Source: Inia geoffrensis (Eukaryota > Chordata > Mammalia > Artiodactyla > Iniidae). From it: 64,000 bases of DNA. Shown one piece after another: positions 48,376 through 60,474 of the stretch. The notes beneath the pieces are model-generated. The model had not been told where the DNA came from. It did no database searches and was given only the letters and a program-made list of their open reading frames with translations. Each line of letters starts with the position of its first letter. The first letter of the stretch is position 1. Location of the stretch: the NCBI GenBank assembly GCA_036417435.1, contig JAZAQT010000653.1, positions 124,001-188,000 on the forward strand, written 5' to 3'. The position numbers and the translations under genes are program-made.

Positions 48376-49383
48376 AATGGGGAGATATTAGGGCACAGTT
48401 TAGGGTACCACAACGCTTAAGGTTTAGCGTACGTGTGAGGTCACTAGTTAGTGTTAGTGTACTGCTTACGATTAGGGCACGGGTGAGTGTAAGGCCTCGG
48501 AAGAGGGTCACGTTAAGGGTTAGGGTTAGGGTTAGGGTTAGGGAATGGGGATTGATTAGGGTACAGGTTAGGGTACGGCAATGGCTTAGGGTTAGCGTAC
48601 GTTAGAGGGCATGGGTTAGTGTTGATGTACTGGTTAAAATTAGAACACGGGTGAGGGTAAAATTTCGGGTGAGTGTCATGGTTAGGTTTCAGGTTAGGGT
48701 GAGGGTTAGAGAATGGAGAGGGATTAGGGTACAGGTTAGGGTACGACAATGCTTAAGGTTTAGCGTAAGTGTGAGGACACGTTTTAGTGTTGGTGTACTG
48801 GTTAAGACAAGGGCACCGATGAGGGTACGGCCTCGGAAAAGGGTCACATTCAGGGTTTCGCTTATGGTTAGGGTTAGGGAATGGGGAGGGATTAGGGTAC
48901 AGGATAGGGTACGTCAATGCTTAAGGGTTAGCGTACGTTTGAGGGCATGAGTTAGTGTTTGTGTACTGGTTATGATTAGGGCATTGGTTAGGGTAGGGCA
49001 TCGGAAGTGGGTCAGGTTTAGGGATGGGGTTAGGGTTAAGGTTAAGGAATGGGGAAGGATTAGGGTACAATTTAGGGTACGACAACGCTTAAGGTTTAGC
49101 GTACGTGTGAGGGCACGAGTTAGTGTTGGTGTCCTGGTTAAGATTAGGGCACGGGTGAGGGTAAGGCTTCGGGTGAGGGTCAGGGTTAGGATTCGTGTTA
49201 GGGTTAGGGTTAACGAATGCAGAGGGATTAGGGTACAGCTTAGGGTATGACAGTGCTTAAGGGTTAGCGTTCGTGTGAGGGCAAGGGTTAGTGTTAGTGT
49301 CCTGGTTAAGATTAGGGCACGGGTGAGGGTAAGGCTTCAGGTGAGGGTCAGGGTTAGGATTCGGGTTAGGGTTAGGGTTAGGG
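48376..49383 (+). repeat. HOR unit 41: A-B-D-E-F-G (6-mer)
   Basis: Monomers start at 48376 A, 48544 B, 48712 D, 48880 E, 49048 F and 49216 G. It is the third local copy of the unit 34/37 type. A has GGGTGAGTGTAAGGCCTCGG. Confidence 0.93.
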
Positions 49384-50559
49384 AATGGGGAGATATTAGG
49401 GCACAGTTTAGGGTACCACAACGCTTAAGGTTTAGCGTACGTGTGAGGTCACTAGTTAGTGTTAGTGTACTGCTTACGATTAGGGCACGGGTGAGTGTAA
49501 GGCCTCGGAAGAGGGTCACGTTAAGGGTTAGGGTTAGGGTTAGGGTCAGGGAATGGGGATTGATTAGGGTACAGGTTAGGGTACGGCAATGGCTTAGGGT
49601 TAGCGTACGTTAGAGGGCATGGGTTAGTATTGATGTACTGGTTAAAATTAGGACACGGGTGAGGGTAAAGTTTCGGGTGAGTGTCATGGTTAGGTTTCAG
49701 GTTAGGGTTAGGGTCAGGGAATGGAGAGGGATTAGGGTACAGGTCAGGGTACCGCTGCGGTTTAGTGTTAGCGTACGTGTGAGGGCACGAGTTAGTGTTG
49801 GTGTACTGGTTAAGACAAGGGCACCGATGAGGGTAAGGCCTCGGAAAAGGGTCACGTTCAGGGTTTCGCTTAGGGTTAGGGTTAGGGAATGGGGAGGGAT
49901 TAGTGTACAGCTTAGGGTACGACAGTGCTTTAGGGATAGCGTTCGTGTGAGGGCAAGTGTTAGTGTTAGTTTCCTGGTTAAAATTAGGGCACGGGTGAGG
50001 GTAAGGCTTCAGGATAGGGTCAGGGTTAGAATTCGGGTTAGGGTTAGGGTTAGGGTATGGTGAGGGATTAGGGTACAGTTTAGGGTACGACAACGATTAA
50101 GGGTTAGCGTACGTGTGAGGGCACGAGTTAGTGTTGGTGTCCTGGTTAAGACAAGGGCACCGATGAGGGTAAGGCCTCGGAAAAGGGTCACGTTCTGGGT
50201 TTCGCTTAGGGTTAGGGTTAGGGAATGGGGAGGGATTAGGGTACAGGATAGGGTACGACAATGCTTAAGTGTTAGCGTACGTTTGAGGGCGTGAGTTAGT
50301 GTTTGTGTACTGGTTAAGATTAGGGCATTGGTTAGGGTAGGGCATCGGAAGTGGGTCAGGTTTAGGGATGGGGTTAGGGTTAGGGTTAAGGAATGGGGAG
50401 GGATTAGGGTACAATTTACGGTATGACAACGCCTAAGGTTTAGCGTACGTGAGAGGGCACGAGTTAGTGTTGGTGTCCTGGTTAAGATTAGGGCATGGGT
50501 GTGGGTAAGGCTTCGGGTGAGGATCAGGGTTAGGATTCGTGTTAGGGTTAGGGTTAGGG
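49384..50559 (+). repeat. HOR unit 42: A-B-C/D-E/G-H/D-E-F (7-mer, three hybrids)
   Basis: Monomers start at 49384 A, 49552 B, 49720 C/D, 49888 E/G, 50056 H/D, 50224 E and 50392 F. Three hybrids are consecutive: C to D, then an E- or F-like start switching to G at CAGCTTAGGG, then H to D at TTAAGACAAGGG. The E/G monomer also has a GAATTC site (TTAGAATTCGGG). The unit sits just before the domain change near 50.9 kb. Confidence 0.9.
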
Positions 50560-51903
50560 AATGGGGAGATATTAGGGCACAGTTTAGGGTACCAAAACGC
50601 TTAAGGTTTAGCGTACGTGTGAGGTCACAAGTTAGTGTTAGTGTACTGCTTACGATTAGGGTACGGGTGAGGGTAAGGCCTCGGAAGAGGGTCACGTTAA
50701 GGGTTAGGGTTAGGGTTAGGGTTAGGGAATGGGGATTGATTAGGGTACAGTTTAGGTTATGGCAATGGCTTAGGGTTAGCGTACGTTAGAGGGCATGGGT
50801 TAGTGTTGATGTACTGGTTAAAATTAGGACACGGGTGAGGGTAAAGTTTCGGGTGAGTGTCATGGTTAGGTTTCAGGTTAGGGTTAGGGTTAGGGAATGG
50901 AGAGGGATTAGGGTACATGTTAGGGTACCGCTGCGGTTTAGTGTTAGCGTACGTTTGAGGGCACGAGTTAGTCTTGGTGTCCTGGTTAAGATTAGGGCAC
51001 GGGTGAGGGTAAGGCTTCGGGTGAGGGTCAGGGTTAGGATTCGGGTTAGGGTTAGGGTTAGGGAATGGAGAGGGATTAGGGTAGAGGTTAGGGTACCGCT
51101 GCGGTTTAGTGTTAGCGTACGTTTGAGGGCACGAGTTAGTCTTGGTGTAATGGTTAAGATTAGGGCACGGGTGAGGGTAAGTCTTCGGGTGAGGGTCAGA
51201 GTTAGGATTCGGGTTAGGGTTAGGGTTAGGGAATGGAGAGGCATTAGGGTACAGGTTAGGGTACGACAATGCTTAAGGGTTAGCGTAAGTGTCAGGGCAC
51301 GAGTTAGTGTTGGTGTACTGGGTAAGACAACGGCACCGATGAGGGTAAGGCCTCGGAAAAGGGTCACGTTCAGGGTTTCGCTTAGGGTTAGCATTAGGGA
51401 ATGGAAAGGGGTTAGGGTACAGGATAGGGTACAACAATGCTTAAGGGTTAGCGTGCGTTTGAGGGCATGAGTTAGTGTTTGTGTACTGGTTAAGATTAGG
51501 GCATTGGTTAGGGTAGGGCATCGGAAGTGGGTCAGGTTTAGGGATGGGGTTAGGGTTAGGGTTGAGGAATGCAGAGGGATTAGGGTACAGTTTAGGGTAC
51601 GACAGTGCTTAAGGGTTAGCGTTCGTGTGAGGGCAAGGGTTAGTGTTAGTGTCCTGGTTAAGTTTAGGGCACGGGTGAGGGTAAGGCTTCAGGTGAGGGT
51701 CAGGGTTAGGATTCGGGCTAGGGTTAAGGTTAAGGAATGGGGAGGGATTAGGGTACAGTTTAGGGTACGACAACGATTAAGGGTTAGCGTACGTGTGAGG
51801 GCACAAGTTAGTGTTGGTGTCCTGGTTAAGATTAGGCCACGGGTGAGGGTAAGGTTTCGGGTGAGGGTCAGTGATAGAATTCGGGTTAGGGTTAAGGTTA
51901 GGG
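50560..51903 (+). repeat. HOR unit 43: A-B-C-C-D-E-G-H (C doubled, F missing)
   Basis: Monomers start at 50560 A, 50728 B, 50896 C, 51064 C, 51232 D, 51400 E, 51568 G and 51736 H. The length is a normal 1,344 but the content is rearranged. B still has the left-domain GGGTTAGCG; C has GTACGTTTGAGG and D has GACAACGGCACC, both right-domain marks. Confidence 0.92.
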
Positions 51904-53254
51904 AATGGGGCGATATTAGGGCACAGTTTTGGGTACCACAACGCTTAAGGTTTAGCGTACGTGTGAGGTCACTAGTTAGTGTTAGTGTACTGCTTACGAT
52001 TAGGGCACGGGTGAGGGTAAGGCCTCGGAAGAGGGTCACGTTAACGGTTAGGGTTAGGGTTAGGGTTAGGGAATGGGGATTGATTAGGGTACAGGTTAGG
52101 GTACGGCAATGGCTTAGGGTTGGCGTACGTTAGAGGGCATGGGTTAGTGTTGATGTACTGGTTAAAATTAGGACACGGGTGAGGGTAAAGTTCCGAGTGA
52201 GTGTCATGGTTAGGTTTCAGGTTAGGGTTAGGGTTAGGGAATGGAGAGGGATTAGGGTACAGGTTAGGGTACCGATGCGGTTTAGCGTTAGCGTACGTTT
52301 GAAGGCACGAGTTAGTCTTGGTGTCCTGGTTAAGATTAGGGCACGGGTGAGGGTAAGGCTTCGGGTGAGGGTCAGAGTTAGGATTCGGGTTAGGGTTAGG
52401 GTTAGGGAATGGAGAGGGATTAGGGTACAGGTTAGGGTACGACAATGCTTAAGGGTTAGCGTAAGTGTGAGGGCACGAGTTAGTGTTGGTGTACTGGTTA
52501 AGACAACGGCACCGATGAGGGTAAGGCCTCGGAAAAGGGTCACGTTCAGGGTTTCGCTTAGGGTTAGGATTAGGGAATGGGGAGGGATTCGGGTACAGGA
52601 TAGGGTACAACAATGCTTAAGGGTTAGCGTACGTTTGAGGGCATGAGTTAGTGTTTGTGTACTGGTTAAGATTAGGGCATTGGTTAGGGTAGGGCATCGG
52701 AAGTGGGTCAGGTTTAGGGATGGGGTTAGGGTTAGGGTTAAGGAATAGGGAGGGATTAGGGTACAATTTAGGGTACGACAACGCTTAAGGTTTAGCGTAC
52801 GTGTGAGGGCACGAGTTAGTGTTGGTGTCCTGGTTAAGGTTAGGGGACGGGTGAGGGTAAGGCTTCGGGTGAGGGTCAGGGTTAGGATTCGGGTTAGGGT
52901 TAGAGTTAAGGAATGCAGAGGGATTAGGGTACAGCTTAGGGTATGACAGTGCTTAAGGGTTAGCGTTCGTGTGAGGGCAAGGGTTAGTGTTAGTGTCCGG
53001 GTTAAGATTAGGGCACGGGTGGGGGTAAGGGGTAAGGCTTCAGGTGAGGGTCAGGGTTAGGATTAGGGTTAGGGTTAGGGTTAGGGAATGGGGAGGGATT
53101 AGGGTACAGTTTAGGGTACGACAACGATGAAGGGTCAGCGTACGTGTGAGGGCACAAGTTAGTGTTGGTGTCCTGGTTAAGATAAGGGCACGGGTGAGGG
53201 TAAGGTTGCAGGTGAGGGTCAGGGATAGAATTCTGGTTAGGGTTAGGGTTAGGT
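51904..53254 (+). repeat. HOR unit 44: complete A-H, 1351 bp
   Basis: Monomers start at 51904 A, 52072 B, 52240 C, 52408 D, 52576 E, 52744 F, 52912 G and 53087 H. G is 175 bases because of a 7-base tandem gain (GGGGTAAGGGGTAAGG near 53030), which breaks hexamer and triplet phase. F ends GATTCGGGTTAGGG, the right-domain form. Confidence 0.93.
53063..53086 (+). repeat. Four perfect TTAGGG at the end of a G monomer
   Basis: The usual GGATTCGGG before the terminal tract reads GGATTAGGG here, so the tract extends to four perfect hexamers. A monomers have four by default; G monomers normally have three. Confidence 0.9.
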
Positions 53255-54764
53255 AATGGGGAGATATTAGGGCACAGTTTAGGGTACGACAACGCTTAAG
53301 GTTTAGCGTACGTGTGAGGTCACTAGTTAGTGTTAGTGTACTGCTTACGATTAGGGCACGGGTGAGGGTAAGGCTTCGGAAGGGGTCACGTTAAGGGTTA
53401 GGGTTAGGGTTAGGGTTAGGGAATGGGGATTGATTAGGGTACAGGTTAGGGTACGGCAATGGCTTAGGGTTGGCGTACATTAGAGGGCATGGGTTAGTGT
53501 TGATGTACTGGTTAAAATTAGGACACGGGTGAGGGTAAAGTTTCGGGTGAGTGTCATGGTTCGGTTTCAGGTTAGGGCTAGGGTTAGGGAATGGAGAGGG
53601 ATTCGGGTACAGGTTAGGGTACCGCTGCGGTTTAGTGTTGGCGTACGTGTGAGGGCACGAGTTAGTCTTGGTGTCCTGGTTAAGATTAGGGCACGGGTGA
53701 GGGTAAGGCTTCGGGTGAGGGTCAGGTTTAGGATTCGGGTTAGGGTTAGGGTTGGGGAATGGAGTGGGATTAGGGTACAGGTTAGGGTATGACAATGCTT
53801 AAGTGTTAGCGTAAGTGTGAGGGCACGAGTAAGTGTTGGTGTACTGGTTAAGACAACGGCACCGATGAGGGTAAGGCCTAGGAAAAGGGTCACGTTCAGG
53901 GTTTCGCTTAGGGTTAGGGTTAGGGAATGGGGAGGGATTAGGGTACAGGATAGGGTACGACAATGCTTAAGGGTTAGCGTACGTTTGAGGGCATGAGTTA
54001 GTGTTTGTGTACTGGATAAGATTAGGGCATTGGTTAGGGTAGGGCATCGGAAGTGGGTCAGGTTTAGGGATGGGGTTAGGGTTAGGGTTAAGGAATGGGG
54101 AGGGATTAGGGTACAATTTAGGGTACGACAACGCTTAAGGTTTAGCGTACGTGTGAGTGCACGAGTTAGTGTTGGTGTCCTGGTTAAGGTTAGGGCACGG
54201 GTGAGGGTAAGGCTTCGGGTGAGGGTCAAGGTTAGGATTCGGGTTAGGGTTAGGGTTAAGGAATGCAGAGGGATTAGGGTACAGCTAGGGTACGACAGTG
54301 CTTAAGGATTAGCGTTCGTGTGAGGGCAAGGGTTAGTGTTAGTGTCCTGGTTAATATTAGGGCACGGGTGAGGGTAAGGCTTCGGGTGAGGGTTAGGGTT
54401 AGGATTCGGGTTAGGGTTAGGGTTAAGGAATGCAGAGGGATTAGGGTACAGCTTAGGGTACGACAGTGCTTAAGGGTTAGTGTTCGTGTGAGGGCAAGGG
54501 TTAGTGTTAGTGTCCTGGTTAAGATTAGGGCACGGGTGAGGGTAAGGCTTCAGGTGAGGGTCAGGGTTAGGATTCGGGTTAGGGTTAGGGTTAGGGAATG
54601 GGGAGGGATTAGGGTACAGTTTAGTGTTCGACAACGATTAAGGGTTAGCGTACGTTTGAGGGAACAAGTTAGTGTTGGTGTCCTGGTTAAGATTAGGGCA
54701 CGGGTGAGGGTAAGGCTTCAGGTGAGGGTCAGGGTTAGGATTCGGGTTAGGGTTAGTGTTAGGG
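53255..54764 (+). repeat. HOR unit 45: A-B-C-D-E-F-G/F-G-H/G (9 monomers, 1510 bp)
   Basis: Monomers start at 53255 A, 53422 B, 53590 C, 53758 D, 53926 E, 54094 F, 54262 G/F, 54429 G and 54597 H/G. A lost one base near 53,380 (GGAAGGGGTCACG), and G/F lost one near 54,286 (CAGCTAGGG). G/F starts as G and ends TTAAGG with CTTCGGG like F. H/G ends with GGATTCGGG and CTTCAGG and lacks GAATTC. Confidence 0.9.
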
Positions 54765-56107
54765 AATGGGGAGATATTAGGGCACAGTTTAGGGTACCAC
54801 AACGCTTAAGGTTTAGCGTACGTGTGAGGTCACTAGTTAGTGTTAGTGTACTGCTTACGATTAGGGCACGGTGAGGGTAAGGCCTCGGAAGAGGGTCACG
54901 TTAAGGGTTAGGGTTAGGGTTAGGGTTAGGGAATGGGGATTGATTAGGGTACAGGTTAGGTTACGGCAATGGCTTAGGGTTGGCATACGTTAGAGGGCAT
55001 GGGTTAGTGTTGATGTACTGGTTAAAATTTAGACACGGGTGAGGGTAAAGCTTAGGGTGAGTGTCATGGTTAGGTTTCAGGTTAGGGTGAGGGTTAGGGA
55101 ATGGAGAGGGATTAGGGTACAGGTTAGGGTACCGCTGCGGTTTAGTGTTAGCGTACGTGTGAGGGCACGAGTTAGTCTTGGTGTCCTGGTTAAGATTAGG
55201 GCACGGGTGAGGGTAAGGCTTCGGGTGAGGGTCAGGGTTAGGATTCGGGTTAGGGTTAGGGTTAGGGAATGGAGAGGGATTAGGGTACAGGTTAGGGAAC
55301 GGCAATGCTTAATGGTTAGCGTAAGTGTGAGGGCACGAGTTAGTGTTGGTGTACTGGTTAAGACAACGGCACCGATGAGGGTAAGGCCTCGGAAAAGGGT
55401 CACGTTCAGGGTTTCGCTTAGGGTTAGGGTTAGGGAATGGGGAGGGATTAGGGTACAGGATAGGGTACGACAATGCTTAAGGGTTAGCGTACGTTTGAGG
55501 CCATGAGTTAGTGTTTGTGTACTGGTTAAGATTAGGGCATTGGTTAGGGTAGGGCATCGGAAGTGGGTCAGGTTTAGATATGGGGTTAGGGTTAGGGTTA
55601 AGGAATGGGGAGGGATTAGGGTACAATTTAGGGTACGACAACGCTTAAGGTTTAGCGTACGTGTGAGGGCACGAGTTAGTGTTTGTGTCCTGGTTAAGAT
55701 TAGGGCACGGGTGAGGGTAAGGCTTCGGGTGAGGGTCAGGGTTAGGATTCGGGTTAGGGTTAGGGTTAAGGAATGCAGAGGGATTAGGGTACAGCTTAAG
55801 GTACGACAGTGCTTAAGGGTTAGAGTTCGTGTGAGGGCAAGGGTTAGTGTTTGTGTACTGGTTAAGATTAGGGCATTGGTTAGGGTAGGGCATCGGAAGT
55901 GGGTCAGGTTTAAGGATGGGGTTAGGGTTAGGGTTAAGGAATGGGGAGGGATTAGGGTACAGTTTAGGGTATGACAACGATTAAGGGTTAGCGTACGTGT
56001 GAGGGCACAAGTTAGTGTTGGTGTCCTGGTTAAGATTAGGGCACGGGTGAGGGTAAGGCCTCGGAAGAGGGTCACGTTAAGGGTTAGGGTTAGGGTTAGG
56101 GTTAGGG
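54765..56107 (+). repeat. HOR unit 46: A-B-C-D-E-F-G/E-H/A (1343 bp)
   Basis: Monomers start at 54765 A, 54932 B, 55100 C, 55268 D, 55436 E, 55604 F, 55772 G/E and 55940 H/A. A lost one base near 54,870 (GGGCACGGTGAGGG). G/E switches at TTAGTGTTTGTGTACTGG. The H/A fusion differs from the three at 39-47 kb (CACAAGTTAG), so it is probably an independent event. Confidence 0.9.
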
Positions 56108-56947
56108 AATGGGGATTGATTAGGGTACAGTTTAGGGTACGGCAATGGCTTAGGGTTGGCGTACGTTAGAGGGCATGGGTTAGTGTTGATGTACTGGTTA
56201 AAATTAGGACACGGGTGAGGGTAAAGTTTCGGGTGAGTGTCATGGTTAGGTTTCAGGTTAGGGTTAGGGTTAGAGAATGGAGAGTGATTAGGGTACAGGT
56301 TAGGGTACGACAACGATTAAGGGTTAGCGTACGTTTGAGGGCATGAGTTAGTGTTTGTGTACTGGTTAAGATTAGGGCATTGGTTAGGGTAGGGCATCGG
56401 AAGTGGGTCAGGTTTAGGGATGGGGTTAGGGTTAGGGATAAGGAATTGGGAGGGATTAGGGTACAGTTTAGGGTACGACAACGCTTAAGGTTTAGCGTAC
56501 GTGGGTGGGCACGAGTTAGTGTTGGTGTCCTGGTTAAGATTAGGGCACGGGTGAGGGTAAGGCTTCGGGTGAGGGTTAGGGTTAGGATTCGGGTTAAGGT
56601 TAGGGTTAAGGAATGCAGAGGGATTAGGGTACAGCTTAGGGTACGACAGTGCTTAAGGGTTAGCGTTCGTGTGAGGGCAAGGGTTAGTGTTAGTGTCCTG
56701 GTTAAGATTAGGGCACGGGTGAGGGTAAGGCTTCAGGTGAGGGTCAGGGTTAGGATTCGGGTTAGGGTTAGGGTTAGGGAATGGGGAGGGATTAGGGTAC
56801 AGTTTAGTGTTCGACAACGATTAAGGGTTAGCGTACGTGTGAGGGAACAAGTTAGTGTTGGTGTCCTGGTTAAGATTAGGGCACGGGTGAGGGTAAGGTT
56901 TCGGGTGAGGGTCAGGGATAGAATTCGGGTTAGGGTTAGGGTTAGGG
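56108..56947 (+). repeat. HOR unit 47: B-D/E-F-G-H (5-mer, A fused upstream)
   Basis: Monomers start at 56108 B, 56276 D/E, 56444 F, 56612 G and 56780 H. The monomer at 56276 has a D- or C-like start (AATGGAGAG, ACAGGTTAGGG), an H-like CAACGATTAAGGG and an E-like second half, so at least three sources are mixed. Confidence 0.88.
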
Positions 56948-58291
56948 AATGGGGAGATATTAGGGCACAGTTTAGGGTACTACAACGCTTAAGGTTTAGC
57001 GTACGTGTGAGGTCACTAGTTAGCGTTAGTGTACTGCTTACGATTAGGGCACGGGTGAGGGTAAGGCCTCGGAAGAGGGTCACGTTGAGGGTTAGGGTTA
57101 GGGTTAGGGTTAGGGAATGGGGATTGATTAGGGTACAGGTTAGGGTACGGCAATGGCTTAGGGTTGGCGTACGTTAGAGGGCATGGGTTAGTGTTGATGT
57201 ACTGGTTAAAATTAGGACACGGGTGAGGGTAAAGTTTCGGGTGAGTGTCATGGTTAGGTTTCAGGTTAGTGTTAGGGTTAGGGAATGGAGAGGGATTAGG
57301 GTACAGGTTAGGGTACCGCTGCGGTTTAGTGTTAGCGTACGTGTGAGGGCACGAGTTAGTCTTGGTGTCCTGGTTAAGATTAGGTCACGGGCGAGGGTAA
57401 GGCTTCGGGTGAGGGTCAGGTTTAGGATTCGGGTTAGGGTTAGGGTTAGGGAATGGAGAGGGATTAGGGTACAGGTTAGGGTACGACAATGCTTAAGGAT
57501 TAGCGTAAGTGTGAGGGCACGAGTTAGTGTTGGTGTACTGGTTAAGACAACGGCACCGATGAGGGTAAGGCCTCGGAAAAGGGTCACGTTCAGGGTTTCG
57601 CTTAGGGTTAGGGTTAGGGAATGGGGAGGGATCAGGGTACAGGATAGGGTACGACAATGCTTAAGGGTTAGCGTACGTTTGAGGGCATGAGTTAGTGTTT
57701 GTGTACTGCTTAAGATTAGGGCATTGGTTAGGGTAGGGCATCGGAAGTGGGTTAGGTTTAGGGATGGGGTTAGGGTTAGGGTTAAGGAATGGGGAGGGAT
57801 TAGGGTACAATTTAGGGTACGACAACGCTTAAGGTTTAGCATACGTGTGAGGGCACGATTTAGTGTTGGTGTCCTGGTTAAGGTTAGGGCACGGGTGAGG
57901 GTAAGGCTTCGGGTGAGGGTCAGTGTTAGGATTCGGGTTAGGGTTAGGGTTAAGGAATGCAGAGGGATTAGGGTAAAGCTTAGGGTACGACAGTGCTTAA
58001 GGGTTAGCGTTCGTGTGAGGGCAAGGTTTAGTGTTAGTGTCCTGGTTAAGATTAGGGCACGGGTGAGGGTAACGCTTCAGGTGAGGGTCAGGGTTAGGAT
58101 TCGGGTTAGGGTTAGGGTTAGGGAATGGGGAGGGATTAGGGTACAGTTTAGTGTTCGACAACGATTAAGGGTTAGCGTACGTGTGAGGGAACAAGTTAGT
58201 GTTGGTGTCCTGGTTAAGATTAGGGCACGGGTGAGGGTAAGGTTTCGGGTGAGGGTCAGGGATAGAATTCGGGCTAGAGTTAGGGTTAGGG
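56948..58291 (+). repeat. HOR unit 48: complete A-H, 1344 bp
   Basis: Monomers start at 56948 A, 57116 B, 57284 C, 57452 D, 57620 E, 57788 F, 57956 G and 58124 H. It is right-domain type: GGGTTGGCG in B, GACAACGGCACC in D, and TTTAGTGTTCGACAACG in H. Confidence 0.95.
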
Positions 58292-59130
58292 AATGGGGAG
58301 ATATTAGGGCACAGTTTAGGGTACTACAACGCTTAAGGTTTAGCGTACGTGTGCGGTCACTAGTTAGCGTTAGTGTACTGCTTACGATTAGGGCACGGGT
58401 GAGGGTAAGGCCTCGGAAGAGGGTCACGTTAAGGGTTAGGGTTAGGGTTATGGTTAGGGAATGGGTTTGATTAGGGTACAGGTTAGGGTACGGCAATGGC
58501 TTTGGGTTGGCGTACGTTAGAGGGCATGGGTTAGTGTTGATGTACTGGTTAAAATTAGGACACGGGTGAGGGTAAAGTTTCGGGTGAGTGTCATGGTTAG
58601 GTTTCAGTTTAGGGTTAGGGTTAGGGAATGGAGAGGGATTAGGGTACAGGTTAGGGTACCGCTGCGGTTTAGTGTTAGCATACGTTTGAGAGCACGAGTT
58701 AGTCTTGGTGTCCTGGTTAAGATTAGGGCACGGGTGAGGGTAAGGCTTCGGGTGAGGGTCAGGGTTAGGATTCGGGTTAGGGTTAGGGTTAGGGAATGGA
58801 GAGGGATTAGGGTACAGGTTAGGGTACGACAATGCTTAAGGGTTAGCGTACGTTTGAGGGCATGAGTTAGTGTTTGTGTACTGGTTAAGATTAGGGCATT
58901 GGTTAGGGTAGGGCATCGGAAGTGTGTCAGGTTTAGGGATGGGATTAGGGTTAGGGTTAAGGAATGGGGAGGGATTAGGGTACAATTTAGGGTACGACAA
59001 CGCTTAAGGTTTAGCGTACGTGTGAGGGTACGAGTTAGTGATGGTGTCCTGGTTAAGATTAGGGCACGGGTGAGGGTAAGGCTTCGGGTGAGGGTCAGGG
59101 TTAGGATTCGGGTTAGGGTTAGGGTTAAGG
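58292..59130 (+). repeat. HOR unit 49: A-B-C-D/E-F (5 monomers, 839 bp)
   Basis: Monomers start at 58292 A, 58460 B, 58627 C, 58795 D/E and 58963 F. B is 167 bases (AATGGGTTTGATTAGGG). D/E switches from D to E around TTAGCGTACGTTTGAGGG. F ends TTAAGG and abuts A, unlike the F-to-A joins in the left domain. Confidence 0.91.
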
Positions 59131-60474
59131 AATGGGGAGATATTAGGGCACAGTTTAGGGTACCACAACGCTTAAGGTTTAGCGTACGTGTGAGGTCACT
59201 AGTTAGTGTTAGTGTACTGCTTACGATTAGGGCACGGGTGAGGGTAAGGCCTCGGAAGAGGGTCACGTTAAGGGTTAGGGTTAGGGTTAGGGTTAGGGAA
59301 TGGGGATTGATTAGGGTACAGGTTAGGGTACGGCAATGGCTTAGGGTTGGCGTACGTTAGTGGGCATGGGTTAGTGTTGATGTACTGGTTAAAATTAGGA
59401 CACGGGTGAGGGTAAAGTTGCGGGTGAGTGTCATGGTTAGGTTTCAGGTTAGGGTGAGGGTTAGGGAATGGAGAGGGATTAGGATACAGGTTAGGGTACC
59501 GCTGCGGTTTAGTGTTAGCGTACGGTTGAGGGCACGAGTTAGTCTTGGTGTCCTGGTTAAGATTAGGGCACGGGTGAGGGTAAGTCTTCGGGTGAGTTTA
59601 AGAGTTAGGAATCGGGTTAGGATTAGGGTTAGGGAATGGAGAGGGATTAGGGTACAGGTTAGGGTACGACAATGCTTAAGGGTTAGCGTAAGTGTGAGGG
59701 CACGAGTTAGTGTTGGTGTACTGGTTAAGACAACGGCACCGATGAGGGTAAGGCCTCGCAAAAGGGTCACGTTCAGGGTTTCCCTTAGGGTTAGGGTTAG
59801 GGAATGGGGAGGGATTAGGGTACAGGATAGGGTACAACAATGCTGAAGGGTTAGCGTACGTTTGAGGGCATGAGTTAGTGTTTGTGTACTGGTTAAGATT
59901 AGGGCATTGGTTAGGGTAGGGCATCGGAAGTGGGTCAGGTTTAGGGATGGGGTTAGGGTTAGGGTTAAGGAATGGGGAGGGATTAGGGTACAATTTAGGG
60001 TACGACAACGCTTAAGGTTTAGCGTACGTGTGAGGGCACGAGTTAGTGTTGGTGTCCTGGTTAAGATTAGGGCACGGGTGAGGGTAAGGCTTCGGGTGAG
60101 GGTCAGGGTTAGGATTCGGGTTAGGGTTAGGGTTAAGGAATGCAGAGGGATTATGGTACAGCTTAGGGTACGACAGTGCTTAAGGGTTAGCGTTCGTGTG
60201 AGGGCAAGGGTTAGTGTTAGTGTCCTGGTTAAGATTAGGGCACGGGTGTGGGTAAGGCTTCAGGTGAGGGTCAGGGTTAGGATTCGGGTTAGGGTTAGGG
60301 TTAGGGAATGGGGAGGGATTAGGGTACAGTTTAGGGTACGACAACGATTAAGGGTTAGCGTACGTGTGAGGGCACAAGTTAGTGTTGGTGTCCTGGTTAA
60401 GATTAGGGCACAGGTGAGGGTAAGGTTTCGGGTGAGGGTCAGGGATAGAATTCGGGTTAGGGTTAGGGTTAGGG
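59131..60474 (+). repeat. HOR unit 50: complete A-H, 1344 bp
   Basis: Monomers start at 59131 A, 59299 B, 59467 C, 59635 D, 59803 E, 59971 F, 60139 G and 60307 H. It is right-domain type. D reads CCTCGCAAAAGGG and TTTCCCTTAGGG, two private changes. Confidence 0.95.
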
